DNA from: JABCPE02 sp963530895
GTDB taxonomy: Bacteria; Bacteroidota; Bacteroidia; Flavobacteriales; Weeksellaceae
Direction: 5' to 3'
DNA: 7,549 nt
Assembly (NCBI GenBank): GCA_963530895.1
Contig: CAUSFO010000072.1
Location: forward strand, 1 to 7,549
Positions 1 through 7,117 of the stretch are shown piece after piece. Both the position numbers and the translations under genes were made by a program. Position 1 is the first letter of the stretch. Every line of letters starts with the position of its first letter. The notes beneath the pieces were generated by a model. The model did no database searches. It was not told the origin of the DNA and saw only the letters and a program-made list of their open reading frames with translations.

Positions 1-71
1 AACACAAGAAAAACTATAATCAAAAAGAATAAATAAAATTTTAATTTAACAATAAATAAATTTCATTAATA
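1..71 (+). other. AT-rich leader upstream of sufC, no clear promoter
   Basis: This leader is almost entirely A and T. I find no TAnnTTTG element of the kind seen at three other places in the window, and no hairpin. In the families involved, sufC normally follows sufB in one operon, so this is probably a sufB-sufC spacer rather than an independent promoter. That is an inference, because the upstream gene is outside the window. Confidence 0.35.
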
Positions 72-815
72 ATGCTTAGAATCAATAACTTACACGCTCG
101 TATAGAAGACGGAGCCGAAATTTTGAAAGGAATCAATTTAGAAATAAAACCTGGTGAGGTTCATGCCATTATGGGACCCAACGGAGCTGGTAAATCCACA
201 CTTTCTTCCGTAATTGCAGGAAGAGAAGACTATAAAGTTACGGAGGGAGAAATCCTTTTCGAGGGTGAAGACATCGGCGAAGATGCGCCAGAGGAAAGAG
301 CTCAGAAAGGTATTTTCATGTCGTTCCAGTATCCTGTGGAAATCCCAGGTGTATCGGTAACCAACTTCATCAAGGCTGCTATCAACGAAACTAGAAAAGC
401 CAACGGATTAGAAGAAATGCCAGCAAAAGAAATGATGGCGCTCATCCGCGAAAAATCAGAGCTTTTGGGAATTAAAAAAGATTTCCTTTCTCGTTCGCTG
501 AACGAAGGCTTCTCTGGTGGAGAGAAAAAAAGAAACGAAATCTTCCAAATGCTGATGCTGAACCCTAAATTGGCTATTTTGGATGAAACGGACTCTGGAC
601 TTGACATCGATGCTTTGAGAATCGTTTCCGAAGGTGTGAACCATTTCAAAAACCAAGGAAATGCAGTGCTTCTAATCACGCACTACCAGAGATTGCTAAA
701 CTACATTCAGCCTGATTTCGTGCATGTTTTGGCGGATGGGAAAATCATAAAAACTGGAGGTAAGGAACTGGCTTTGGAATTAGAAGAAAAAGGATACGAC
801 TGGCTGGTAAAATAA
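72..815 (+). CDS. sufC: SufC, Fe-S cluster assembly ATPase
   Basis: SufC is the cytoplasmic ABC-type ATPase of the SUF system. It binds SufB and SufD, and its ATP-driven dimerisation reshapes the SufBCD scaffold on which iron-sulfur clusters are built. The 247-residue protein is full length for the family. All nucleotide-binding motifs are visible: Walker A GPNGAGKST (35-43), the Q-loop at Gln86 in FQYP, the SufC-type signature FSGGEKKRNEI (147-157), Walker B LAILDE with catalytic Glu172, the D-loop SGLD (175-178), and switch His204 in ITHY. The KKRNE extension of the signature separates SufC from ordinary transporter ATPases. There are no membrane segments. sufD follows after 55 bases on the same strand, which supports an operon. 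The ATG at 72 places the N-terminal strand (MLRINNLHA) as expected for the family. Confidence 0.97.
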   Translation: MLRINNLHARIEDGAEILKGINLEIKPGEVHAIMGPNGAGKSTLSSVIAGREDYKVTEGEILFEGEDIGEDAPEERAQKGIFMSFQYPVEIPGVSVTNFIKAAINETRKANGLEEMPAKEMMALIREKSELLGIKKDFLSRSLNEGFSGGEKKRNEIFQMLMLNPKLAILDETDSGLDIDALRIVSEGVNHFKNQGNAVLLITHYQRLLNYIQPDFVHVLADGKIIKTGGKELALELEEKGYDWLVK

Positions 816-826
816 CTGAGATTAAA

Positions 827-855
827 ACTCAAATTTCAAACTCCAAAATTTCAAA
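827..855 (+). repeat. Short imperfect tandem repeat between sufC and sufD
   Basis: The spacer holds two near-identical units, ACTCAAATTTCAAA at 827-840 and ACTCCAAAATTTCAAA at 840-855, followed by more AAAT-rich sequence. There is no hairpin or poly-T run, so it should not stop transcription between the two genes. It may be simple low-complexity drift, or one of the short AAATTTCAAA-type intergenic repeats I loosely associate with flavobacterial genomes. The function is unknown. Confidence 0.45.
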
Positions 856-870
856 TCAAATACAAAATTT

Positions 871-2142
871 ATGTTATTTAATCAAATAGAACAACTAAAA
901 TCCACACTTTCCAGCGAGAGAGCCGAGGCACTCAGCCAGTTTTTGGCGGCAGGTTTTCCCACTAAAAAAGATGAGGAATACAAATATACCGACCTGTCCG
1001 AAGCCGTGAACAAGCAATATTCTCTGGCGCCGAAGCAGGAATTTCACATTACGAAAGAGCAGCTGGACCAGCTGCATCTGGGAGAAGAGCACTTTGATTT
1101 CATTGTCTTTGTCAATGGAAAATTCCAAAAGGCTCTATCCAAAATCTCCGTAGAAAATGCAGAATTTTTGACTTTAAATAATGCTTTTTCTTCCAATAAA
1201 GATTTAATCGAAAAATATTTTAATCAAATAAAGCCTAAAAACACAGCATTCACAGCCCTAAACGATGCTCTGTACAGCGATGGATTTTTCCTTTTTGTTC
1301 CTAAAAACACTGTGATAGAAAAGCCTATCCACCTTTTCTACATCTCTGAAAATCAGGATGAAAATGTCTTCTACACGACGAGAAATCTCCTCATCGTAGA
1401 AGAAGGCGCGAAAGTGGAAGTGATAGAGAGCCATCATAACTTTGATGAAACCTATGCTTTTACCAACTCGGTTACAGAAATTTTCGTGGGCAAAAATGCA
1501 AAGGCTGACTGGCATAAACTCCAAAACGACAACCAGACTACTTATCTGGTAGACAGCACTTTCGCGAAACAAGAGCGAGACAGCCTAGCGACAGTGAATA
1601 CTTTCGCTTTCGGAGGTAAATTGGTTCGAAACAATCTTGACTTCATCCACACAGGAGAAAATATCAATTCCTTCATGAATGGTATCACCATCATCGGAAA
1701 TGAACAGCTGGTAGACCACCACACAGCCGTGCATCACAACGAGCCAAACTGTGAGTCTTACCAAAACTACAAAGGTGTTTTCAAGGACAAGGCGCATGGC
1801 GTGTTCAACGGAAAAGTATTCGTAAATAAAATCGCACAAAAAACCAACGCTTACCAGCAAAATAACAACATCCTGCTGAGCGAAGGAGCTACCATAGACA
1901 CCAAGCCGCAGCTGGAAATTTTTGCAGATGATGTGAAATGTTCACACGGATGTACCGTAGGACAGCTCAATGATGAGGCGCTGTTCTACCTAAGAGCCAG
2001 AGGAATTTCCAAGAAAGAGGCGCAGGCGCTGTTGCTGTATGCTTTCGCGAATGATGCCATGGAAAACATAGACATAGAGCCACTAAAACTGAAAGTAGCA
2101 AAGCTTTTGGCCGAGAAACTTGAAGTTAATATAGATTTATAA
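871..2142 (+). CDS. sufD: SufD, Fe-S cluster assembly scaffold subunit
   Basis: SufD is the SufB paralogue that pairs with SufB and SufC in the SufBC2D complex, where it supports iron entry and cluster formation in the cytoplasm. The protein has 423 residues, about the usual SufD length. The central part is the glycine- and asparagine-rich right-handed beta-helix typical of SufB/SufD, including the stretch HTAVHHNEPNCESYQNYKG. The C-terminal helical SufC-binding part holds the family hallmark CSHGCTVGQL (357-366), then EALFYLRARGI. Cys357 and His359 line up with Cys358 and His360 of E. coli SufD, the latter implicated in cluster assembly at the SufB-SufD interface. The N-terminal helical region contains KKDEEYKYTDL, also typical. 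SufB is the alternative, but the length and the position after sufC favour SufD. sufS is not present downstream within the window, and a terminator follows the stop codon. Confidence 0.95.
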   Translation: MLFNQIEQLKSTLSSERAEALSQFLAAGFPTKKDEEYKYTDLSEAVNKQYSLAPKQEFHITKEQLDQLHLGEEHFDFIVFVNGKFQKALSKISVENAEFLTLNNAFSSNKDLIEKYFNQIKPKNTAFTALNDALYSDGFFLFVPKNTVIEKPIHLFYISENQDENVFYTTRNLLIVEEGAKVEVIESHHNFDETYAFTNSVTEIFVGKNAKADWHKLQNDNQTTYLVDSTFAKQERDSLATVNTFAFGGKLVRNNLDFIHTGENINSFMNGITIIGNEQLVDHHTAVHHNEPNCESYQNYKGVFKDKAHGVFNGKVFVNKIAQKTNAYQQNNNILLSEGATIDTKPQLEIFADDVKCSHGCTVGQLNDEALFYLRARGISKKEAQALLLYAFANDAMENIDIEPLKLKVAKLLAEKLEVNIDL

Positions 2143-2168
2143 TTTATTCATTTTGTTTTTAATGCAAT

Positions 2169-2203
2169 GGGAGAATTTCTTTAGGAGTTCTCCCGTTTTT
2201 TTT
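2169..2203 (+). terminator. Intrinsic terminator after sufD
   Basis: A perfect 7-bp stem (GGGAGAA at 2169-2175 with TTCTCCC at 2188-2194) closes a 12-base loop and is followed by G and eight T residues (2196-2203). It lies 27 bases after the sufD stop, so it should end the suf transcript. A second complementary pair, GCAATG at 2164-2169 and CATTGC at 2204-2209, flanks the hairpin plus T-run and is described as a finding. It shares G2169 with the inner stem, so both cannot form fully at once. Confidence 0.88.
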
Positions 2204-2302
2204 CATTGCTCTGTAACTTTTTCATAAAATATTCTTATTTATTCTTTTTATAAATTTTTATGTTTTTCTTAATGGATAAATAAGATTTACACAAAAGAAA
2301 AC

Positions 2303-2310
2303 TATCTTTG
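2303..2310 (+). promoter_or_regulatory. Bacteroidetes-type -7 element for the VIT-family gene
   Basis: TATCTTTG matches the Bacteroidetes sigma-ABfr -7 consensus TAnnTTTG exactly. It sits 32 bases before the ATG at 2343, predicting a short 5' leader of about 25 bases. No good TTG -33 element is seen at the usual 19-21 base distance. With the upstream terminator, it indicates that the transporter is transcribed separately from suf. I see no obvious palindromic operator such as a Fur or MntR box nearby. Confidence 0.7.
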
Positions 2311-2342
2311 CATTTAGTCTTCAGTTTTAAATAAATACTTCA

Positions 2343-3044
2343 ATGAAAACCCTTGATGATTACCTTGAAAAACACTATATCCATCGTAGTAACTGGCTTC
2401 GTGCTGCAGTATTAGGTGCTAATGACGGCATACTATCCACGGCAAGCCTTGCCATAGGAGTAGCCGCAGCGACTTCCACGCCAGAGTCTGTGATTTTAGC
2501 GACAGCGGCAGGAATTATCGCAGGAGCTTTGTCTATGGCGGCGGGAGAATATGTTTCGGTAAGTTCGCAGACGGATATAGAACACGCGGACATCGAAAGG
2601 GAAAGACAAGAGCTGAAAGACACTCCTGAAGAAGAACTACAAATGCTTGCACATATCTATGAACTGCGAGGACTAAAACCAGAAACCGCGATGCAGGTAG
2701 CAAAAGAACTAACCGAGCATGATGCTCTGGCGGCACATGTACGAGATGAACTGGGCATCACCGAAATCAGCCAAGCAAAACCTTTTCAGGCGGCTTTGGC
2801 ATCTGGCGGCGCGTTTCTCTTTGGCGGTATATTGCCTCTGCTGGTGGTCTTCATTGCTCCGTTTCATCATTTAGAGTATTATCTCTACGGCTCTGCTATT
2901 CTTTTCCTTACGCTCTTGGGCGGAATTGCCGCTAAAACAGGAGGCTCTAACCCACTGAAAGCAATTCTCCGTATTACTTTCTGGGGAACTATCGCCATGG
3001 GAGTGAGTGACTTAGCAGGAAGTTTCTTCGGTGTTAGGATTTAG
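2343..3044 (+). CDS. VIT1/CCC1-family Fe2+/Mn2+ transporter
   Basis: This is a 233-residue inner-membrane protein of the vacuolar iron transporter family, which moves Fe2+ or Mn2+ out of the cytoplasm (in characterised members, usually with H+ antiport). Five hydrophobic segments are visible at roughly 21-43, 49-72, 148-170, 176-194 and 207-230. The first two carry family-conserved residues: Asp28 in GANDG, and Met65 and Glu69 in SMAAGEYVS, equivalent to the metal-path positions of the Eucalyptus VIT1 structure. Between segments 2 and 3 is the acidic cytoplasmic metal-binding domain (about 78-140), rich in Glu: EHADIERERQE, then EEEL and KELTEHDAL. Arg15-Ser16-Asn17-Trp18 before segment 1 is also typical. 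Iron versus manganese cannot be settled from sequence. The gene has its own promoter and is convergent with dinB, with 16 bases between the stop codons. Confidence 0.9.
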   Translation: MKTLDDYLEKHYIHRSNWLRAAVLGANDGILSTASLAIGVAAATSTPESVILATAAGIIAGALSMAAGEYVSVSSQTDIEHADIERERQELKDTPEEELQMLAHIYELRGLKPETAMQVAKELTEHDALAAHVRDELGITEISQAKPFQAALASGGAFLFGGILPLLVVFIAPFHHLEYYLYGSAILFLTLLGGIAAKTGGSNPLKAILRITFWGTIAMGVSDLAGSFFGVRI

Positions 3045-3060
3045 ATTTGATTTTTAATAA

Positions 3061-4167
3061 TTATTCGGTTTTTCTCTCGTGAGGCGGAAACTCAAACTGA
3101 AGCTGAATGTATTTTGGCTGGTTTTGTTTTTCCCAAACATTTAGATTAGACACGGAAAGCCCTAATAATCTTACCGAATTTTTCAAATTTTCCTGAAACA
3201 AAAGTTCTTCGCCAATACGGAAAAGCATACTTTGATCTGAAACAAATTTTGCTAATGTTTTACTCCGTGTCTGCGTAGTAAAATCGCTGTATTTTATTTT
3301 CAAAGTAATGGTTCTCCCTGAGAGATTTCGTTTTTTAAGCCTTTGTTCCAGCTCTTTGGAAAGCGCTTCCAAAGGTGTCTGCAGATATGTCTGGTGCTGT
3401 TCATCATGCTCGAAAGTCCGCTCCATTCCTATGGATTTAGCAATTCGGACAGGATTCACTGGACTTCTGTGAATTCCTCGGGCAATTTCGTAGTAATAAA
3501 GCCCGCTGTTCCCAAAATGACTTTGCAGAAACGGCAGTGATTTTTCCCTCAAATCTTTTCCTGTAAAAATGCCGAGAGCATACATCTTTTCGGCTGTTAC
3601 CTTGCCGATTCCGTAAAATTTTCTGATATCAAGGCTGTCCAAAAACGGAATGATTTTATTGGGTTTTATGGTGGTCTGCCCGTTGGGTTTCTTATAATCA
3701 CTGGCTATTTTAGCGATGAATTTATTGACCGACACGCCTGCCGAGGCAGTCAGTCCTATTTTTTCAAATATTTTTTTCCGAATTTCCTTGGCGATGTTCG
3801 TAGCGGAGGGATTATTTTTCTTGTTAAAAGTCACATCCAGATACGCCTCATCGAGGGAAAGCGGCTCTACCAAATCAGTGTATTCATAGAAGATTTCGCG
3901 GATTTGCAGAGAAATTTCCTTATACCGCTCAAAACGAGGCGAAACAAAGATAAGGTCTGGGCAAAGTTTCCTTGCCTTCGCTCCGCTCATCGCACTACGA
4001 ACGCCGAATTTCCTCGCTTCGTAACTTGCTGCCGCTACCACGCCTCTATTTCCTGCACCACCCACTGCGATGGGTTTTCCTCTAAAGTCAGGACAGTCCA
4101 GCTGCTCTACGGAAGCAAAGAAAGCATCCATATCGATGTGGATAATCTTATTTTCAGAGGTGTCCAT
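3061..4167 (-). CDS. dinB: DNA polymerase IV (DinB), Y-family translesion polymerase
   Basis: This is an error-prone, proofreading-free polymerase that copies past damaged bases. I take the ATG at 4167 (368 residues), not the in-frame ATG at 4218. The protein then starts MDTSENKIIHIDMDAFFASVE, as in other DinB proteins, and a -7 element lies between the two ATGs. Catalytic carboxylates are Asp12 (IDMDAFF) and Asp106-Glu107 (SLDEAYLD). Phe17 matches the steric gate that excludes ribonucleotides. The palm/fingers contain AAASYEARKFGVRSAM (45-60). The thumb helix-hairpin-helix is around IRKFYGIGKVTAEKMYALGI. A little-finger domain follows, with SIGMERTFEHD near its start. Near the C terminus, QLQFEF resembles a beta-clamp-binding peptide (E. 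coli DinB ends QLVLGL). No imuA, imuB or dnaE2 gene is adjacent, and I see no recognisable LexA operator. Confidence 0.95.
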   Translation of the reverse strand: MDTSENKIIHIDMDAFFASVEQLDCPDFRGKPIAVGGAGNRGVVAAASYEARKFGVRSAMSGAKARKLCPDLIFVSPRFERYKEISLQIREIFYEYTDLVEPLSLDEAYLDVTFNKKNNPSATNIAKEIRKKIFEKIGLTASAGVSVNKFIAKIASDYKKPNGQTTIKPNKIIPFLDSLDIRKFYGIGKVTAEKMYALGIFTGKDLREKSLPFLQSHFGNSGLYYYEIARGIHRSPVNPVRIAKSIGMERTFEHDEQHQTYLQTPLEALSKELEQRLKKRNLSGRTITLKIKYSDFTTQTRSKTLAKFVSDQSMLFRIGEELLFQENLKNSVRLLGLSVSNLNVWEKQNQPKYIQLQFEFPPHERKTE

Positions 4168-4197
4168 TGTTTTAGAGAAAATTCTATTTATTCCGTG

Positions 4198-4205
4198 TAA
4201 AGATA
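4198..4205 (-). promoter_or_regulatory. Probable -7 element for dinB
   Basis: On the minus strand this reads TATCTTTA, one base from TAnnTTTG. It lies 30 bases before the chosen dinB ATG at 4167, the same spacing class as the other two promoter elements in the window. A TTG on the same strand at 4229-4231 is 23 bases away, slightly more than the usual 19-21. The location argues against translation from the upstream ATG at 4218. Confidence 0.5.
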
Positions 4206-4307
4206 GTTTTTTCCTCAATATTTTACTGCAAAAATCCGTTATGAATTTTACTCAGCTCCCATTAGAAAGTATGATATTTTTCAGATATTTAGGTGGAGAT
4301 ATTTTAT

Positions 4308-4315
4308 TATCTTTG
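4308..4315 (+). promoter_or_regulatory. Bacteroidetes-type -7 element for the unknown gene-plug operon
   Basis: TATCTTTG is an exact TAnnTTTG match 22 bases before the ATG at 4338. The leader that follows is purine-rich (AAAAAAAGAAGAAAG), as is common before flavobacterial starts that lack a strong Shine-Dalgarno. The element lies within the longer open frame that begins at 4293, so the downstream ATG is the more likely start. No convincing TTG -33 element is visible. Confidence 0.68.
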
Positions 4316-4337
4316 TGGAAACAAAAAAAGAAGAAAG

Positions 4338-5912
4338 ATGGCAGCACAGAAAAGAATTTTATTAGAAGACTGGCAAGAAATAAAACCTTATAACAAAACA
4401 GCTAAATCCGACCTTTATTTTTTAGGAATAAGCAATGAAATTAACAATAAAATCTACGAAAAAGAATATCATCTTCCTTTGCAGAATTTCATAAGAGAAG
4501 AAGGGATTTCTTTGTTTTGTATGTTTCTGACTTCTTATTTAGAAGACATCATTTCTGGGTCTGAAGTATGGAATTCTTTCATCAAAAAACATAAAGAGCT
4601 TTACGGAAAACCACTACCATTCTACGAAACTGACAAAAACTATGTAGAAGGCGAGGTTAATATCCAAGATGTGAAATTTTTGGTTTGGTATTTCATCAAT
4701 ACTGTAAATAAAAATATCCTGCTCAATCCTCACGATCCTTTTATACAAAGCATTTCTGAAGGGCTGGTGGGTATCTTGGAAACCGAATACGAATACGCTC
4801 CAGAAAACGATTTACTGAGAGAAACTTACCAAATAGAGCCTACCCAAGACTACTACGAAGTGAGAAGACTTCTCAATAATATCCTTACAAAAACTTATCT
4901 ATTCTTCCCAGATACAGGTTTCGCTCTGCTGAGACAAGAGGCGGAAATCATGGAAGCAGGACGAAGAGTAGAAGCTACTCTGGATGACAACAGAGACAGA
5001 TTTATCCATGAGGCATGCACCTCTCTCCTTGCACTTTCTGCGAAAGAATGGGCAGTTCTGATTTTGGGTAAAAAACATCCCGTAGCGAAAGATTTAGAAA
5101 AAATGTCTCCGAGAGTTCAGGGAAGTTTCCTTTTCCTTGGCGAAGATGAAAAACACCTTAAAATAAAACACATCGCTACCGATAAGAAGTTCAAACTTCT
5201 CAAATCTTCTTTCCCTAAACACAAAGATTTAAAGGAAAAAAGCATCATCTTCATGGGCATCGTAGAATGGCATAAAGAATGGTGGTTCTCAGGAGTTTCC
5301 ATCATGAGCGACTACAATGAGGAGTTCATAGAAAAAGAAAAACAAAACATCCATTCCAAAGAATCTCTTAGCTTCATGGAAGACCAAGCTCTTATCCGTG
5401 AAAACCTAAAAGAACACCATGAAGCATTCCTTATCTATAACAAGGGCGTTCCTATCGTATTCCTCAAAAAAGATGAGGTGGATGACTTTATGAACAGATA
5501 TTTTGACTTCTTCACAGAAACTGCTGGTCTATCCGCAGAGGAAAAAGAAAAAGCCGTGAAAAAACACAAACCAAAAGCAGATAAAGAAGAGGAAAAACCA
5601 GACACTGTAATGGTAGTTTTCCATAATATCAATTCTGGTTTTGAGGTTTATTCCAATATAGAAAACGCTTTTTGTATTAAACAAAATAAATTCTTGAATA
5701 AAGACAGAATCGACCAAGATTTCTACCAAATCTTCTTGGCGAATTTCTACTCCAAAGAAATTCTGGACTACAGCATAGAAGTGAGCGAGAAAAAGATTTC
5801 TTTCTTCAAGAAAAACAATTATACAAAAGAAGAACTGGACTTTTTCACTCGTTTCTTTAAACAAGGAAATTACCACACTAAGGCGAGATTAACTGTTATA
5901 AAAAATGCCTAA
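4338..5912 (+). CDS. Uncharacterised cytoplasmic protein, possibly DUF3843 family
   Basis: This is a 524-residue protein that I cannot assign a function. There is no signal peptide and no membrane segment; it is rich in Lys, Glu and aromatic residues, so it is probably cytoplasmic. The N terminus (MAAQKRILLEDWQEIKPY, then SDLYFLGISNEI) resembles my recollection of the Bacteroidetes-restricted family DUF3843; this family call is uncertain. Residues about 1-250 look mostly helical. Around 255-325 is a likely beta-rich module ending in a Trp-rich motif, VEWHKEWWFSG. A Lys/Glu-rich linker lies at about 400-421 (AVKKHKPKADKEEEKPDT), before a C-terminal domain of about 100 residues. I see no nucleotide-binding, nuclease or protease motif. 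The ATG at 4338 is preferred over 4293 because a -7 promoter element falls between them. The stop codon overlaps the next start (TAATG), indicating translational coupling to the T9SS plug gene. Confidence 0.8.
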   Translation: MAAQKRILLEDWQEIKPYNKTAKSDLYFLGISNEINNKIYEKEYHLPLQNFIREEGISLFCMFLTSYLEDIISGSEVWNSFIKKHKELYGKPLPFYETDKNYVEGEVNIQDVKFLVWYFINTVNKNILLNPHDPFIQSISEGLVGILETEYEYAPENDLLRETYQIEPTQDYYEVRRLLNNILTKTYLFFPDTGFALLRQEAEIMEAGRRVEATLDDNRDRFIHEACTSLLALSAKEWAVLILGKKHPVAKDLEKMSPRVQGSFLFLGEDEKHLKIKHIATDKKFKLLKSSFPKHKDLKEKSIIFMGIVEWHKEWWFSGVSIMSDYNEEFIEKEKQNIHSKESLSFMEDQALIRENLKEHHEAFLIYNKGVPIVFLKKDEVDDFMNRYFDFFTETAGLSAEEKEKAVKKHKPKADKEEEKPDTVMVVFHNINSGFEVYSNIENAFCIKQNKFLNKDRIDQDFYQIFLANFYSKEILDYSIEVSEKKISFFKKNNYTKEELDFFTRFFKQGNYHTKARLTVIKNA

Positions 5913-7111
5913 TGTTTAGACTATTGTTCTTGTTTTCGGGCGTTTTTGCCATTGGGCAGAATATTAAAAGCATTCAGCTATTTAATCCACAGACCAATGA
6001 CGAAACGCCTGTCATAAGGTTCGGAGAGCAGCTTGTCCTTCGTTTTGACGACTTGGACAACGGCAGCCAGATTTATCGTTACACGATAAAACATCTTGAC
6101 AGAAAATGGCAGGATGACGGTCTGTTTTTCACGGAATTTGCGACTGGAAAACTGAGCGGATTGATTGATAATTTTAAATATTCTTTCAACACCCACCAAG
6201 CCTACACACACTACTCTCTGACCTTTCCTAACAAGGACATTCAGCCAAAAATATCGGGAAATTTTGAACTTATAGTTTATAAAGATTCGCCGAAAAAACC
6301 ACTTTTCACGAAGAGATTTTCGGTGGCAGAGAACGGAGCTGGAATTGGTCTGAATGTAAGCCGATACACCGCAGCGAAAACTCCAAACCTCAACCAAAGA
6401 GTAGAAGTAAAAGCCACCCTTACCGACCCAGAAACCAGCCGAAATATCAATTCTATCAGCCTAAATATTATCCAAAATAATAATTTTAATGATGGATTTT
6501 TTAACCTAAAACCATCCTCTGTTCTCTTTGGGAACCAACTGATGTTTCAGCAGTTAAGTCTTGTTTTTCAAGGAAATAATGAGTTTTCTTACTTTGATAA
6601 TAAAACAATAAACGCCTCCTCCGACATGGTGGCAGGAACGGAAAACATCGATGGTGTGAACTACACCTACCTCTTCCCTACTTGGACTTCTCCGCTCAGC
6701 TACCAGTATCAGCCAGATGTCAATGGTGCTTTCTATTTCCGTAGTAATAACATGGGACAAGAAAGAAATGCCGACTACGAGGGCGATTACTCTTGGGTGG
6801 TGTTTTCTTTGGACAGCCATCCTTTGGAAGGGAAAGACATCTATGTTTTAGGACAGTTTAATGACTATCAGGCTAATGAAGAAAGCAAAATGCACTACGA
6901 CCCAAAAAGCCAAAAATATTTCGCTAAAATATTCCTAAAACAAGGGTTTTACAACTATATCCTTGCGACAAAAGACCGAAATGGAAAACTAAATTTTGGT
7001 GAAATCAATGGGAATTTCTGGCAAACACAAAACCAATATCAGGCTTTTCTGTATTACACGCCTTTTGGAAAAAATTACGACGGACTTATCGGTTATGGAG
7101 AAATCAGATAA
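5912..7111 (+). CDS. Type IX secretion system plug protein (formerly DUF5103)
   Basis: This 399-residue protein matches the family described as the T9SS plug, which in Flavobacterium johnsoniae occupies the periplasmic mouth of the giant outer-membrane channel SprA when no substrate is engaged. The N-terminal domain carries the family pattern: IKSIQLFNP (18-26), PVIRFGEQLVLRFDDL (33-48), YRYTIKHLDRKWQ (55-67), and DNFKYSFNTHQAYTHY (86-101). A middle region and a C-terminal beta-sandwich-like segment follow; within the latter, YVLGQFNDYQ and KQGFYNYIL recall carbohydrate-binding or E-set folds. A short signal peptide (about residues 1-15, MFRLLFLFSGVFAIG) fits export to the periplasm. The ATG overlaps the preceding stop by one base (TAATG), so expression probably depends on the upstream unknown gene. 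Presence of a plug implies that the organism has a T9SS, although no other T9SS component is in the window. Confidence 0.88.
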   Translation: MFRLLFLFSGVFAIGQNIKSIQLFNPQTNDETPVIRFGEQLVLRFDDLDNGSQIYRYTIKHLDRKWQDDGLFFTEFATGKLSGLIDNFKYSFNTHQAYTHYSLTFPNKDIQPKISGNFELIVYKDSPKKPLFTKRFSVAENGAGIGLNVSRYTAAKTPNLNQRVEVKATLTDPETSRNINSISLNIIQNNNFNDGFFNLKPSSVLFGNQLMFQQLSLVFQGNNEFSYFDNKTINASSDMVAGTENIDGVNYTYLFPTWTSPLSYQYQPDVNGAFYFRSNNMGQERNADYEGDYSWVVFSLDSHPLEGKDIYVLGQFNDYQANEESKMHYDPKSQKYFAKIFLKQGFYNYILATKDRNGKLNFGEINGNFWQTQNQYQAFLYYTPFGKNYDGLIGYGEIR

Positions 7112-7117
7112 AGTGGT

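Noticed and set aside
302..679. 125-codon minus-strand frame within sufC
   Set aside because: It is antisense to highly conserved ATPase motifs; the Ser/Phe-rich product is typical of a complementary-strand artefact.
3051..3070. AATAATTATT palindrome between the VIT gene and dinB as a terminator
   Set aside because: It is only ten AT bases, too weak to act as an intrinsic terminator hairpin.
4168..4218. Extended N terminus of DinB (17 extra residues from the ATG at 4218)
   Set aside because: The extra residues precede the conserved DinB N terminus, and a -7 promoter element lies downstream of that ATG.
4293..4337. Upstream ATG for the unknown gene
   Set aside because: A perfect TATCTTTG element lies after it; the ATG at 4338 has a purine-rich leader and a more natural N terminus.
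4070..4393. Plus-strand open frame across the dinB start and the divergent promoter region
   Set aside because: It is antisense to conserved dinB coding sequence, runs through both promoter elements, and encodes nothing recognisable.
5978..6397. 139-codon minus-strand frame within the plug gene
   Set aside because: It is a shadow of a well-supported coding region and its translation has no recognisable domain.
6491..6516. Hairpin GATGGATTTT / AAAACCATC inside the plug gene
   Set aside because: It is a short AT-rich stem with one bulge, inside coding sequence and without a T-run; this is expected by chance in such DNA.
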